Shown: positions 33,621-43,015 of the stretch, one piece after another
Layout: every line of letters begins with the position of its first letter
Numbering within the stretch: the stretch's first letter is position 1
From: Hyphomicrobiales bacterium
GTDB lineage: Bacteria; Pseudomonadota; Alphaproteobacteria; Rhizobiales; JAJFHR01
Length of the DNA stretch: 64,000 bases
Assembly: GCA_021775475.1 (NCBI GenBank)
Contig: JAJFHS010000018.1
Coordinates: 98,494-162,493 of the forward strand
Direction of reading: 5' to 3'
Made by a program: the position numbers and the translations under genes
The notes under the pieces: model-generated
The model's input: only the letters and a program-made list of their open reading frames with translations
Told to the model about the DNA's origin: nothing
Database searches by the model: none

Positions 33621-33758
33621 AACGCTTCGCTCGTCCCGGTGCCACAACGATAATCTGGTGTTGTGGTCTCCGGGAGCAATACAGAAATTCTGGCATGCGG
33701 TCACCGAATGACACACAAAAAATCTGTCTTTGTGGCACCCGGAGGAGCGCAGCGAACG
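33621..33758. repeat. 138-bp element with imperfect terminal inverted repeats
   Basis: Left end aacgcttcgctcgtcccggtgccacaa (in part) is the imperfect inverse of the right end ttgtggcaccc..agcgaacg. Inside is a smaller stem (ccacaac / gttgtgg). It fills the gene-free 250 bp between the TPR gene and pyk. A MITE or REP-like element is the likely reading; a structured RNA is the alternative. Confidence 0.45.
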
Positions 33759-33805
33759 ACTAACGAGCGACCGCGAGTGCAGCCTTAGTGGTGCTTGAAC
33801 GCCTC

Positions 33806-35242
33806 TTAAAGACTATCTTTTCCGTCTTGGCCGACGAATGCCACGCGCAGCATGTTTGTGGCACCGGGGGTGCCGACCGGGATGCCGGCTGAAATAAGGA
33901 TGCGGCTGCCTGCGGCTGCATAACCTTCCTGGTACGCAATATTACAGGCTTTGTCGACCATGTCTTCAAGGTTTAGGCAGTCTTCACTCAAGACACAATG
34001 TAGGCCCCAGACCAGGGACAGGCGGCGACCTGTTGCCGCGATGGGTGTTAAGGCAATGATCGGCGAATGCGGGCGCTCTCGTGCCGCTCTAAGCCCGGTG
34101 GTGCCTGAGGATGTGTAACAAACGATGGCCGCGAGATTGAGAGTTTCGGCAATCGTTCGTGCCGCAGCTGTGATGGCATCGGCAGCTGTGGGTTCAGGTG
34201 CCGGGTCATGGGCGTGCAAAATGGTGAGATAGTTTTCATCACACTCGATTTGCTGGGCGATCTGGTCCATCATTGTCACAGCTTCAACCGGATAATCTCC
34301 GGCAGCTGATTCGGCTGATAACATCACTGCATCAGCACCTTCATAGACTGCCGTTGCCACGTCTGAAACTTCAGCTCTGGTGGGTACCGGGCTGTCAATC
34401 ATCGATTCGAGCATCTGGGTTGCCACCACAACGGGAATACCGGCATTGCGTGCTGCTGTGATGATGCGTTTTTGAGCCCCGGGAACCTTTTCAATCGGCA
34501 TTTCAACGCCCAGGTCGCCACGCGCTACCATAATGCCATCGGTAAGCTCGATAATTTCATCCAACCGGTTCAGGGCTGAAGGTTTTTCCAACTTGACCAT
34601 GATGGCCGCCTGGCCACGCACCAGTGCTTTTGCTTCGGATACATCTTCAGGACGCTGCACAAAAGACAGGGCAACCCAGTCGACGCTAATCTTGAGTGCA
34701 CACTCAAGATCCTTGCGATCTTTTTTGGTCATGGCCGAAACAGGGATTAGAGTGTCGGGCAGACTTACACCTTTACGATTGGAAATTGTGCCGCCAACTT
34801 CAATGCGTGTTTCCAGATTATCAGGTGTTGCCTTGATAAGGGTCAGCCGGATTTTTCCATCATTTATCAACAACCGGTCGCCAGGTTTGATGCCTTTGAA
34901 GATTTCAGGATGCGGTAATTTTACCCGGGTCTCGTCGCCGGGTGCATCATTGAGGTCAAGATTGAAAATCTCGCCAACGGTGAGTTCTGCGTGGCCGTTT
35001 TTAAATTCCCCCACCCGCAACTTAGGCCCCTGAAGATCGACCAGAATACCAATTGGACGGCTGTAATTGGCTTCAACATTTTTAATTGATGTGTGTAATT
35101 CGAGCAGTTTTTCGTGCGTGGTGTGGCTCATATTGATGCGGAAAACATCAACGCCACATTCGAATAACTCACCTATTTTCTCGGGGGTCGATGAAGAGGG
35201 GCCCAGTGTCGCAACTATTTTAATGCGCCGGTTTCTTTTCAC
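33806..35242 (-). CDS. pyk: Pyruvate kinase
   Basis: 478 aa, full-length glycolytic enzyme (phosphoenolpyruvate + ADP to pyruvate + ATP). It shows the N-terminal RIKIVATLGPSSSTPEKI and FRINMSHTTHEKL, the B domain, and the active-site signature IMVKLEKPSALNRLDEIIELTDGIMVARGDLGVEMP with the catalytic Lys. The allosteric C-domain is present. Its start overlaps the DUF1036 stop (ATGA), so translation is coupled. The DUF1036-pyk pairing recurs in rhizobia as I recall. Confidence 0.97.
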   Translation of the reverse strand: MKRNRRIKIVATLGPSSSTPEKIGELFECGVDVFRINMSHTTHEKLLELHTSIKNVEANYSRPIGILVDLQGPKLRVGEFKNGHAELTVGEIFNLDLNDAPGDETRVKLPHPEIFKGIKPGDRLLINDGKIRLTLIKATPDNLETRIEVGGTISNRKGVSLPDTLIPVSAMTKKDRKDLECALKISVDWVALSFVQRPEDVSEAKALVRGQAAIMVKLEKPSALNRLDEIIELTDGIMVARGDLGVEMPIEKVPGAQKRIITAARNAGIPVVVATQMLESMIDSPVPTRAEVSDVATAVYEGADAVMLSAESAAGDYPVEAVTMMDQIAQQIECDENYLTILHAHDPAPEPTAADAITAAARTIAETLNLAAIVCYTSSGTTGLRAARERPHSPIIALTPIAATGRRLSLVWGLHCVLSEDCLNLEDMVDKACNIAYQEGYAAAGSRILISAGIPVGTPGATNMLRVAFVGQDGKDSL

Positions 35243-35679
35243 TGAGCCTTGGCCTCACTAGTTTGCGGGCCCGACAGGGAGATGGTCCAGTCTTTTTCTT
35301 CGCCGGTATCAACTTCAAAATACCCGGTTTTCTGGTATCCCCGCTCTGTGCACCCTTTGTTGGCGCGAATGGTGAAAACTTTGTCGCGTGTACACATATA
35401 AGCCTTGCCGCCCCAGGAGCCGCCGAGATCGTAATCTACGGCATATATGTAATAATAACGCGCTATCAGCGGGCCTTCCAAAAGAACTTCGCAAGTGTTG
35501 GCCTCAAGATTCCACCAGCCCTCACTGGCCCAGCCCTTGGTATCCTTATACCCCAGTGCCACGCCAATACGGCTGACCGTCTTGTTACACAGCTTTAAAT
35601 TTGCCTGGGCGGGGGTAGGTTGGAAAAAAGTGACTGCGCCTATAAAAAATGTTGCAGCAAGCAAAAATGGAAATTTCAT
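35239..35679 (-). CDS. DUF1036 secreted protein
   Basis: 146 aa from the ATG at 35679 (MKFPFLLAATFFIGAVTFFQPTPAQA, a clear signal peptide). The mature part matches DUF1036: NLKLCNKTVSRIGVALGYKDTKGWASEGWWNLEANTCEVLLEG, then LIARYYYIYAVDYDLGG. Four cysteines probably form disulfides in the periplasm. The function of the family is unknown. It is upstream of and overlaps pyk by 4 bp. The track start adds six residues before a better-placed Met. Confidence 0.85.
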   Translation of the reverse strand: MKFPFLLAATFFIGAVTFFQPTPAQANLKLCNKTVSRIGVALGYKDTKGWASEGWWNLEANTCEVLLEGPLIARYYYIYAVDYDLGGSWGGKAYMCTRDKVFTIRANKGCTERGYQKTGYFEVDTGEEKDWTISLSGPQTSEAKAQ

Positions 35680-35967
35680 ATTGAATCTACTTAACATATT
35701 TTCATTATCGACAACAATCCGGCTCAGGTAAATTTTTTACCGTCAAATTGAAATATTGTCAAAACACAACCAATTTATTATCAATTTGGTGGGGAGAAGA
35801 TATAAACCAAAATGATTTGATGTGCCACCAAAAGCTTGATTGATCAAAGCAGGTTGGCGGAAAATATTTAACGTTTCCGTGACCAACAGGCACAAAAGGC
35901 GGGAAAAGCCTGTGAAAGCTATTTTTCCTTATGGTGCACAGGTCCGGGCGCATTTATATTCCCCGTT

Positions 35968-36804
35968 ATGTTTTATGAAAATGATGGTTCATCCTCTCAA
36001 ATCAGCGGTGGTGCTGATACAGAAATGCCGGACAATATGTCATATGAACTGGTCGCGGGTAATTCAGATTTGCAACTGATCTTCCTGTGTGATCATGCCA
36101 GTAATTATGTCCCCCGCGAACTGGCTGGCCTCGGCTTGAAGGCGCGCGCTTTTGACCGCCATATTGCCTATGATATTGGGGTGGCCGAGTTGACCCGGGA
36201 GCTGGCTGCGCATTTTGGTGCACCGGCAGTTTTGTCAAAATTTTCGCGATTGTTGATAGACCCCAATCGCGGTGAGGATGATCCAACTCTAATTATGCGT
36301 CTTTCCGATGGTGTGGTCATCCCGGCAAACTCACGGCTTGATGAGGCGGCTGGAAAAGACCGGCTGCGGCAATTCTATCATCCATATCACCGGGCAATAT
36401 CGCGGGTTATTGATCAGGCATTGTCCCGCGACACAGTGCCTGTTTTGATTTCCATTCACAGTTTTACGCCCGCCTGGAAGGGGATATCAAGACCGTGGCA
36501 TGCCGGTATTCTGTGGGATAAAGATCCGCGCTTTGCCCAACCATTGATTATGGCACTTAAAGAGCAGCAGGATATTACAGTAGGTGACAATCAACCCTAT
36601 AGTGGAACACTGAAGGGTGATTGTCTCTATCGTCATGGCACCAGCCGTGGCCTGGCACACGGGTTGGTGGAAGTGCGTCAGGACCTGATAAGTGGTGGCG
36701 CCGGGATTGAGGAATGGCGCAAACGGCTTGCGCTCGCCATTGAAAAAGCCATGACGGCAAAAGACCTACATAAAATTATACACTATGGATCGTATTCGGA
36801 TTAG
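35968..36804 (+). CDS. N-formylglutamate amidohydrolase family protein, second copy
   Basis: 278 aa. Family blocks are IFLCDHASNYVPRELAGLGL, FDRHIAYDIGVAELTRELAAHFGAPAVLSKFSRLLIDPNRG, VLISIHSFTPAWKG and GLAHGLVEVRQDLI. It is shorter than and only distantly similar to the paralogue at 17906. The position next to pyk/DUF1036 and DUF1244/gapR looks like a conserved alphaproteobacterial block, and no hut genes are near. The start is uncertain: ATG 35968 or ATG 36037 (MSYELVAG), neither with a strong RBS. Confidence 0.83.
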   Translation: MFYENDGSSSQISGGADTEMPDNMSYELVAGNSDLQLIFLCDHASNYVPRELAGLGLKARAFDRHIAYDIGVAELTRELAAHFGAPAVLSKFSRLLIDPNRGEDDPTLIMRLSDGVVIPANSRLDEAAGKDRLRQFYHPYHRAISRVIDQALSRDTVPVLISIHSFTPAWKGISRPWHAGILWDKDPRFAQPLIMALKEQQDITVGDNQPYSGTLKGDCLYRHGTSRGLAHGLVEVRQDLISGGAGIEEWRKRLALAIEKAMTAKDLHKIIHYGSYSD

Positions 36805-36849
36805 GTTAGAAAAAATTTTGATGGCGTGATTTTAGAGGAATTAGCTGAA

Positions 36850-37146
36850 ATGGATGAGAAAACAACAATTGAACTTGAAGCAGCAGCGTTCCGACGGCTG
36901 GTAAACCACTTGCGTGAGCGTAATGACGTGCAAAATATCGACCTGATGGAATTGGGTGGCTTTTGCCGCAACTGTCTTTCCAACTGGTATCGTGATGCAG
37001 CCGAGGAAAAAGGTATTGAGATGTCCAAAGATGAGGCGCGCGAAACTGTTTATGGCATGGCTTATGCCGATTGGAAGGCAAAGAACCAAACACCGGCAAG
37101 CCCGGAAAAACTAAAAAAACATGATGAGATTGTAGAGGGGCACTAA
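36850..37146 (+). CDS. DUF1244 family protein
   Basis: 98 aa, a small helical protein matching DUF1244: [68 protein letters not shown]. The conserved GFCRNC cysteines may bind a metal. The ATG at 36850 with AGAGG upstream is preferred over the track start. Function unknown. It is 45 bp after the amidohydrolase and 52 bp before gapR, all on one strand. Confidence 0.88.
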   Translation: MDEKTTIELEAAAFRRLVNHLRERNDVQNIDLMELGGFCRNCLSNWYRDAAEEKGIEMSKDEARETVYGMAYADWKAKNQTPASPEKLKKHDEIVEGH

Positions 37147-37198
37147 TACTGCGCGCCCGGAATTAAAATTTACAAAAACCAAGAAAGGAATTGCGTAC

Positions 37199-37456
37199 AT
37201 GGCCGACACTGGCGGTATAGCACAAGATCAGTTGCGTTCGATTGTGGCTCGTATTGAGCGCCTTGAAGAAGAAAAAACGGTTTTGGCAACAGACATCAAA
37301 GAAGTTTATGCTGAAGCCAAGGGCAATGGTTTTGATATCAAAATTTTACGCAAAATTGTGCGTCTGAGAAAACAGGAACAGGCTGAACGTCTGGAAGAAG
37401 AAGAAATTACAGATTTATATATGCATGCCCTGGGCATGTTGACGACGCCGGAATAA
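37199..37456 (+). CDS. gapR: GapR nucleoid-associated protein (DUF2312)
   Basis: 85 aa, two-helix coiled-coil protein. [50 protein letters not shown] matches GapR of Caulobacter closely. There it forms tetramers that clamp overtwisted AT-rich DNA ahead of replication and transcription forks and help topoisomerases. RBS gaaaggaattgcgtac is good. It converges on the DUF882 gene 5 bp away. Confidence 0.93.
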   Translation: MADTGGIAQDQLRSIVARIERLEEEKTVLATDIKEVYAEAKGNGFDIKILRKIVRLRKQEQAERLEEEEITDLYMHALGMLTTPE

Positions 37457-37461
37457 AGCTA

Positions 37462-38952
37462 CTATCTGCGCTTAAGCGGTTGGCGGTCACCAGAGAACAT
37501 GGGGAAGAGTGCTGACAAAAGCCCGAAAGGACGGGGACTTTGCCCTGGGGTTTCTGATGGGTTTTTCTCCCCGGATCGTCCGCTTTGCACGGAGCCCGTA
37601 ACTTCAGGCGTTCCAAGTCTGCTTGCCAGTTGTATGCGTGTGCCGGTATTTTTTGACGCTGTATGAAAGAGCAGTCGATCACCCTTTAAGGAGCGGTTCA
37701 CTTTCATCAGATCAAGTGACGCCAGAGGCCGCCTGTTGGTTTTGATAGCTGATGCAACCCGTCTGGAAATCGGGTCATCGTTGAAATTGCCCTTGGGCGC
37801 CAGGCTGGCAAATCCAAATAGTCCGCGTTTTTGTTTGGCAGGCTGTAAAGGCCGTGCTGTGATTACTTCAACGGCGTTCCTGACGGGGCGGGCGATAACC
37901 ACTTCCCTTTTGGTAATATCTGCAAGGGTAGAGGAATCAATTGCGGCAGATGCCACAATAATTTCCGGTGCCCTGGGTGGTCTTGGCACTTCAGGTGCTG
38001 GCGTACTCAAAGCAGCTAAACGGAATTGGACATTTGGTCTTGCGCGAGGCAGCGGTACGGCTGCCCGCAATATTGGTTGTACAGCAGTGACTGCCACCGG
38101 TTTGGTGCGCGGTATTGGCACAAAGCGGGCCAGTCGTATGGCCACAGGTTGAGTTTTTTGCGGTTTTGGCTTCCTGGATGGTTTTCGGGAGGCAAACTGT
38201 ACCTGAGACGGTGTAACAATGCGCGTTGGCGCTCTGCCCCGAACAACGCCCGATGGTGCCGAGGCAACGACAATTGGGCGTGGCATCGCACGCGGAGCTC
38301 TTTTGCGCGCTCCTCCTCTTACATGTGGAGATCTGCCATTGGGAAAAAGTTTTGCCAGCTGGCGTTTTGACATGCGGGGCCAGTGTCGCACCGTTCCCAC
38401 ATCAACATGAACAAAGCTGCCGCGATAATACCCCACACCGCCGCGTTGTCTCAGCATGGCGGAATTGCGTAATTTTTCCAGAGAAATATCAGGAAAACGC
38501 ACATCGGTTGCCATGCCGAACATGTGGCGGCTATAGCGGCTGACGCCACGGCTGCGACGGCGGAGCATGGCATTGGTTTTTGGCGAGCGGTAGCCAGAAA
38601 GAACACTGATCGGTTTGCGAGAGCCCAGGCTTTTATGGATTTCCCACAACAGATCTACCAATTTGGGATCCATGCGCACCACCTGATCTGTGCGCCAGTC
38701 GCGTAATATGTAATTGATTTTGCGCATGGCAGCTGGAATGAACTGACCATAACGCTTGTAGGTAACGGTAACGCTTTGTTTGGTGTGCGGGCTGAAAAAC
38801 GAGATGGTTCTGGCGCCGGGAACAGCCGTTGCATTATTGGCCATCAAAGCGCCAAGCGCTATCACAGTTGACGCAAGCGTAGCTAAAACCGCGCATGTCC
38901 GTCCGGACATTTTGCGTTTTAGGGATTTTGTACTTGCATTCTTGTCTGGCAT
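37462..38952 (-). CDS. DUF882 / YcbK-like M15-type peptidase domain protein with a long Pro/Arg-rich tail
   Basis: 496 aa from the ATG at 38952. One N-terminal TM or signal anchor is present (CAVLATLASTVIALGALMANNATA). The DUF882 domain (about 50-190) carries zinc-type ligands in SRHMFGMATDVRF and FVHVDVG. It resembles D,D-/L,D-carboxypeptidases acting on peptidoglycan, as in the YcbK/MepK group. The remaining ~300 residues are low-complexity, rich in Arg, Pro, Ala and Val (RPxxA repeats), probably a flexible periplasmic segment. Rhizobial homologues have the same layout. Confidence 0.85.
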   Translation of the reverse strand: MPDKNASTKSLKRKMSGRTCAVLATLASTVIALGALMANNATAVPGARTISFFSPHTKQSVTVTYKRYGQFIPAAMRKINYILRDWRTDQVVRMDPKLVDLLWEIHKSLGSRKPISVLSGYRSPKTNAMLRRRSRGVSRYSRHMFGMATDVRFPDISLEKLRNSAMLRQRGGVGYYRGSFVHVDVGTVRHWPRMSKRQLAKLFPNGRSPHVRGGARKRAPRAMPRPIVVASAPSGVVRGRAPTRIVTPSQVQFASRKPSRKPKPQKTQPVAIRLARFVPIPRTKPVAVTAVQPILRAAVPLPRARPNVQFRLAALSTPAPEVPRPPRAPEIIVASAAIDSSTLADITKREVVIARPVRNAVEVITARPLQPAKQKRGLFGFASLAPKGNFNDDPISRRVASAIKTNRRPLASLDLMKVNRSLKGDRLLFHTASKNTGTRIQLASRLGTPEVTGSVQSGRSGEKNPSETPGQSPRPFGLLSALFPMFSGDRQPLKRR

Positions 38953-39308
38953 AAATTTATCCGCTTCACTTCGGGTCCGTGCAATCTCTACCAATTGTCA
39001 CTCCCGCGTTACTGTCGACGATATACTAACCCATAATCCTTGTGGAGTAGTATGTTTTACCCGAAAAAACTATTGGCGGGGAAAACTGCCGATATCCTAT
39101 TTCACAATAATGTAGTTAACAGGCCGTAAATAAAGGTCATTTTATGGCAATGTGTTACTGTTTTTGAATTTGTTGCCATCACACCATCACCATAAAATTG
39201 TAAACCTGTGCTGATTGTCAACCCGTCTGGTGAAATAAGATGGCGGCAGGTGCGTTTTGTCTGGTTGTATCGTTTTGCCAGCAGAGGGCAGGGCGTTTAA
39301 CCTGTCTC
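38953..39308. other. Intergenic region between two minus-strand genes
   Basis: 356 bp, AT-rich, no gene seen. It must contain the promoter of the DUF882 gene and the end of the regulator transcript. No clear terminator or operator stands out. Confidence 0.5.
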
Positions 39309-40805
39309 TCAGGATGCGAATTCTTCCAGTCCCATATCGCGCACTTTACGATAAAGGGTTGAGCGTCCGATACCCAGTTTTCTGGCAACCTGCGACATGT
39401 GGCCGCGATAGCGCTCAAGCGCCAGTCTGATCATGTCGGCTTCGATTTCATCCAGACGTCGCATGTGGCCGTCTTCGAGCGTTGCCGGTATGCCAAGTGA
39501 GCTGCCATTTGCCGTGTGGGTTGGAATGATGGCAGGCAAATCACCACCTATGATGGCTGGACCTTCGGGCAGTTTTACTTCAATCGGCATTGGAGCGGCG
39601 GGAACTTCAACCTCGAAGCCGTCGACCAGGGCAGCTATCTGCGGAAATTCGCTCAAATTCAGGCAGTCGCCATCACACAGAACAATGGCTCTGAAAATTG
39701 TGTTTTCCAGTTGCCGCACATTGCCGGGCCATTGATAGGTGCATAAAAGCTCCAGGGCCTGTTCGGAAATGGCGCTGATCTTGCGGCCTTCTTCGATTGA
39801 AAATCTGGAAATGAAGTGGCTCACCAACGGTACGATGTCTTCATTTCTCTCAGTCAAGGGAGGCACGAAGATCGGAAATACATTTAACCGGTAGTATAGA
39901 TCTTCGCGGAAGTCGCCTTGGGTGACCATGTCAATCATATTGCGGTTGGTGGCGGAAATCAGGCGTATATCAACTTTGATCGGTTTTTTGGCACCAACAG
40001 GGTCAATCTCGCCTTCCTGCAGTGCGCGCAGTAATTTGACCTGGACGTGGGGGGCAAGCTCGCCCACTTCATCGAGGAACAAAGTACCGCCACTGGCTTC
40101 TTGAAACTTGCCCATATGTTTTTGGGATGCGCCAGTGAAAGAACCTTTTTCATGGCCGAATAAAATGCTCTCCACCAGGTTTTCCGGCAAGGCACCGCAA
40201 TTGACAGAGATGAACGGTTTACCTTTTCGGTCACTGCAGCCCTGAATTGCCCGGGCGACAACTTCTTTGCCAACGCCGCTTTGGCCTTCAATCAGGATGG
40301 GAATATTTGATTTTGCCGCGCGTTCGCCAAGACGCATCACATTGGTCATGCCGGCACTGTCGGAAATCATATCCTCGAAGGTGAAGATGCCTCCGGCTTT
40401 ATTTTTGATGCGGGCAATTTCACCAACAAGGGCATTGGCTTTGAGAGCGTTTTTAATAGAAACCTGCAGGCGCTCCGGGCTCACCGGTTTGACGACAAAA
40501 TCATCGGCTCCAGCGCGCATGGCGCTGACCACTGTTTCAATACCACCGTGAGCAGTTTGTACGATGATGGGCAGATTGCCGAATTCGGGTTTGATTCGCT
40601 CCAGAACCCCCATGCCATCAAGATCAGGCATTACCAGATCGAGGATCATCAACGATATCTGAGACCCGCGTTCGCCAGTCAACATATCAACCGCTATTTC
40701 GCCACTTTCCGCGCTCAGTGTGGCGTAGCCGGATCTCTTGATAATTTCTTCCAGGATTCTGCGTTGTACGGGATCATCGTCCACGATCAGGACTGTTTGA
40801 GACAT
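39309..40805 (-). CDS. NtrC-family sigma-54-dependent response regulator
   Basis: 498 aa. The receiver has phosphoacceptor Asp in LMILDLVMPDLDG. The AAA+ domain has Walker A EGQSGVGKEVVAR, the sigma-54-interacting loop GSFTGASQ and Walker B GGTLFLDEVGEL. The C-terminal Fis helix-turn-helix is YRGHMSQVARKLGIGRSTLYRKVRDMGL. No partner kinase is adjacent, so its regulon is unknown. It is one of two sigma-54 activators in the window (with AioR). The insert between AAA+ and HTH is Pro/Ala-rich. Confidence 0.92.
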   Translation of the reverse strand: MSQTVLIVDDDPVQRRILEEIIKRSGYATLSAESGEIAVDMLTGERGSQISLMILDLVMPDLDGMGVLERIKPEFGNLPIIVQTAHGGIETVVSAMRAGADDFVVKPVSPERLQVSIKNALKANALVGEIARIKNKAGGIFTFEDMISDSAGMTNVMRLGERAAKSNIPILIEGQSGVGKEVVARAIQGCSDRKGKPFISVNCGALPENLVESILFGHEKGSFTGASQKHMGKFQEASGGTLFLDEVGELAPHVQVKLLRALQEGEIDPVGAKKPIKVDIRLISATNRNMIDMVTQGDFREDLYYRLNVFPIFVPPLTERNEDIVPLVSHFISRFSIEEGRKISAISEQALELLCTYQWPGNVRQLENTIFRAIVLCDGDCLNLSEFPQIAALVDGFEVEVPAAPMPIEVKLPEGPAIIGGDLPAIIPTHTANGSSLGIPATLEDGHMRRLDEIEADMIRLALERYRGHMSQVARKLGIGRSTLYRKVRDMGLEEFAS

Positions 40806-41013
40806 ATACGCAACTCTTCTTTACTCTTTTACAACACACAGGAAGCCGGTAATATCCCAACTCTTTTCTGCGCCCCCAAAAACCCCAAAGCCGACAGGAT
40901 TATTGCCTTGATTTGCCTCATTGTGACGCAAAACGTTTAAGACGACCTTAAAGCTGAAATGTGTTAGGAACGCTTGAGTAAATCACTTAAAGATAAGAAA
41001 ATGGAGTTTGAAT

Positions 41014-42873
41014 GTGAGTGAAACCGGTACCTTTTTTAGCCCTGTGTTTGAGACAGCAGTTGAAAAATCCGCAGACAAAGATGGCGATGTTCTTGGTAAA
41101 TTGCCACAATGGAACCTCGATGATCTTTATCCCGGCATGGCTTGCGAGGCATTGACGCGGGATTTTGACACATGCGATGAAGACGCGCAGAATTTTCAAA
41201 AGACCTATAAGGGCCACCTTGAAGAGTTGATAAAATCTCGAGATGGCGGTGCTAAAATTGCCGGGGCCATCAAGGCTTTTGAGGCTTTGCAGGAAGGACT
41301 TGGCCGGATTATTTCCTATGCCGGGTTGTTGCATGCAGGCGATACGGTTGATCCTGAAATCTCGAAGTTTTACAGCGATATTCGCGATCGCATGACGCAG
41401 ATCAGCACCAACCTGTTGTTTTTCTCGCTGGAATTAAACCGCATTGAAGATGCTGATTTCGAAGCTGCGCTCGAACACCGGGATCTCAAATATTACGAAC
41501 CGTGGCTGATTGAGTTGCGCAAGCAGCGGCCGTTTCAGCTTGACGATGAAATCGAGCGTTTGTTTCATGAAAAAAATGTTACTGGCAGAGCTTCGTGGAG
41601 CCGTCTGTTTAACGAGACAATCAATGATCTGCGCTTCGAAGTGGATGGTGAAGAAGAACCTCTGCCAATTGAGCGCACACTCAATATACTACTGGAATCT
41701 GACGGTCTTCGCCGTAAAAAAGCCTCAGACGCATTGGCCGCAACGTTTAAGAAAAACACGCGCGTTTTCGCTCTCATCACCAATACACTGGCCAAAGACA
41801 ATGAGATATCGGACCAGTGGCGCGGGTTTAAGGATGTGGCTGCATCGCGCCATCTGGCCAACAGCGTTGAAGGTGAGGTTGTTGATGCCCTGGAAAAAGC
41901 TGTTCGAAGCGCTTATCCGCGAATTTCCCATCGTTACTATCGCCTCAAGGCCAAATGGATGGGTGTGGATAGTTTGATGCACTGGGACCGAAATGCACCC
42001 TTGCCCGAACGCGATGACCGCAAAGTTACATGGACAGAAGCCCGCGATACGGTGCTTAGCGCGTATAGTGGATTTTCACCGCAGATGTCGGATATCGCCG
42101 CACAGTTTTTTGATCATAACTGGATTGATGCTCAAGTCAGGCCGGGTAAATCTCCCGGTGCATTTTCACACTCAACCGTGCCAAGCGTTCACCCTTATGT
42201 GTTGATGAATTATCAGGGCTCGGCCCGCGATGTTATGACACTGGCACATGAGTTGGGCCATGGGGTGCATCAGGTATTGGCCGGTAAACAGGGGGCATTA
42301 ATGGCGTCAACGCCGCTGACCCTGGCAGAAACCGCTAGTGTGTTTGGTGAAATGTTGACCTTTCGCTCGATGCTGGCCAAGACCAAAGATCCGGCTGCAC
42401 GCAAAGCCCTGCTGGCGCAAAAAGTCGAAGATATGATCAACACCGTGGTGCGCCAGATTGCGTTTTATTCGTTTGAGCGCAAAGTGCACAGCGAACGCCG
42501 CAACGGTGGTGAGGTAACGGTTGAGCGGCTGGGCGAAATATGGATGGAAATACAAGAAGAAAGCTTAGGCAGCGCAATTACCTGTGGCGAAGGTTATGAA
42601 AACTTCTGGGTCTATATCCCGCATTTCATTCATGCGCCGTTTTATGTCTATGCCTATGCGTTTGGTGATTGTCTGGTGAACTCGCTTTATGCGGTCTATG
42701 AGGAACAACCCGATGGCTTTGTCGAAAAATATTTCGACATGCTCAAAGCCGGTGGCACCAAACACCACAGTGAATTGCTCAAACCCTTCGGCCTCGATGC
42801 ATCTGACCCGGAGTTCTGGAACCGCGGTCTGGGGGTCATTGAACGGTTTATTGATGAGTTGGAAACTTTGTAG
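41014..42873 (+). CDS. pepF: M3 family oligoendopeptidase F
   Basis: 619 aa cytoplasmic zinc metallopeptidase cleaving short peptides. The HEXXH zinc motif lies in VMTLAHELGHGVHQVLAG, with the third ligand Glu in TLAETASVFGEML. The N-terminal oligoendopeptidase domain (LPQWNLDDLYPGM) is typical of alphaproteobacterial PepF. The GTG at 41014 with GGAG 7 nt upstream is a better start than the track TTG two codons earlier. It is separated from the following kinase gene by a REP-like repeat. Confidence 0.93.
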   Translation: MSETGTFFSPVFETAVEKSADKDGDVLGKLPQWNLDDLYPGMACEALTRDFDTCDEDAQNFQKTYKGHLEELIKSRDGGAKIAGAIKAFEALQEGLGRIISYAGLLHAGDTVDPEISKFYSDIRDRMTQISTNLLFFSLELNRIEDADFEAALEHRDLKYYEPWLIELRKQRPFQLDDEIERLFHEKNVTGRASWSRLFNETINDLRFEVDGEEEPLPIERTLNILLESDGLRRKKASDALAATFKKNTRVFALITNTLAKDNEISDQWRGFKDVAASRHLANSVEGEVVDALEKAVRSAYPRISHRYYRLKAKWMGVDSLMHWDRNAPLPERDDRKVTWTEARDTVLSAYSGFSPQMSDIAAQFFDHNWIDAQVRPGKSPGAFSHSTVPSVHPYVLMNYQGSARDVMTLAHELGHGVHQVLAGKQGALMASTPLTLAETASVFGEMLTFRSMLAKTKDPAARKALLAQKVEDMINTVVRQIAFYSFERKVHSERRNGGEVTVERLGEIWMEIQEESLGSAITCGEGYENFWVYIPHFIHAPFYVYAYAFGDCLVNSLYAVYEEQPDGFVEKYFDMLKAGGTKHHSELLKPFGLDASDPEFWNRGLGVIERFIDELETL

Positions 42874-42910
42874 GTGAATGCCCGTTCGGGATAAGAGATA
42901 GATTTTCTAC

Positions 42911-42989
42911 CGTCATCTCCGCGCAAGCGGAGATCTTCTTCCAGCATTGTCTGAAACGAGAAAAGTTTCCCGCCTGCGCGGGAATGACG
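42911..42989. repeat. REP-like paired palindromes
   Basis: Two GC palindromes (atctccgcgcaagcggagat and ttcccgcctgcgcgggaa) sit head to head, bounded by cgtcat and atgacg. This is the CGTCATTCCCGC-type dispersed repeat common in proteobacterial intergenic DNA. Confidence 0.7.
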
Positions 42990-43015
42990 AACGAGAGTTT
43001 GAGTTAAGGTGAGCC

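Noticed and set aside
35836-35862. TTGATTGATCAA as an FNR box
   Set aside because: The half sites are separated by 2 bp, not 4, so it does not fit TTGAT-N4-ATCAA.
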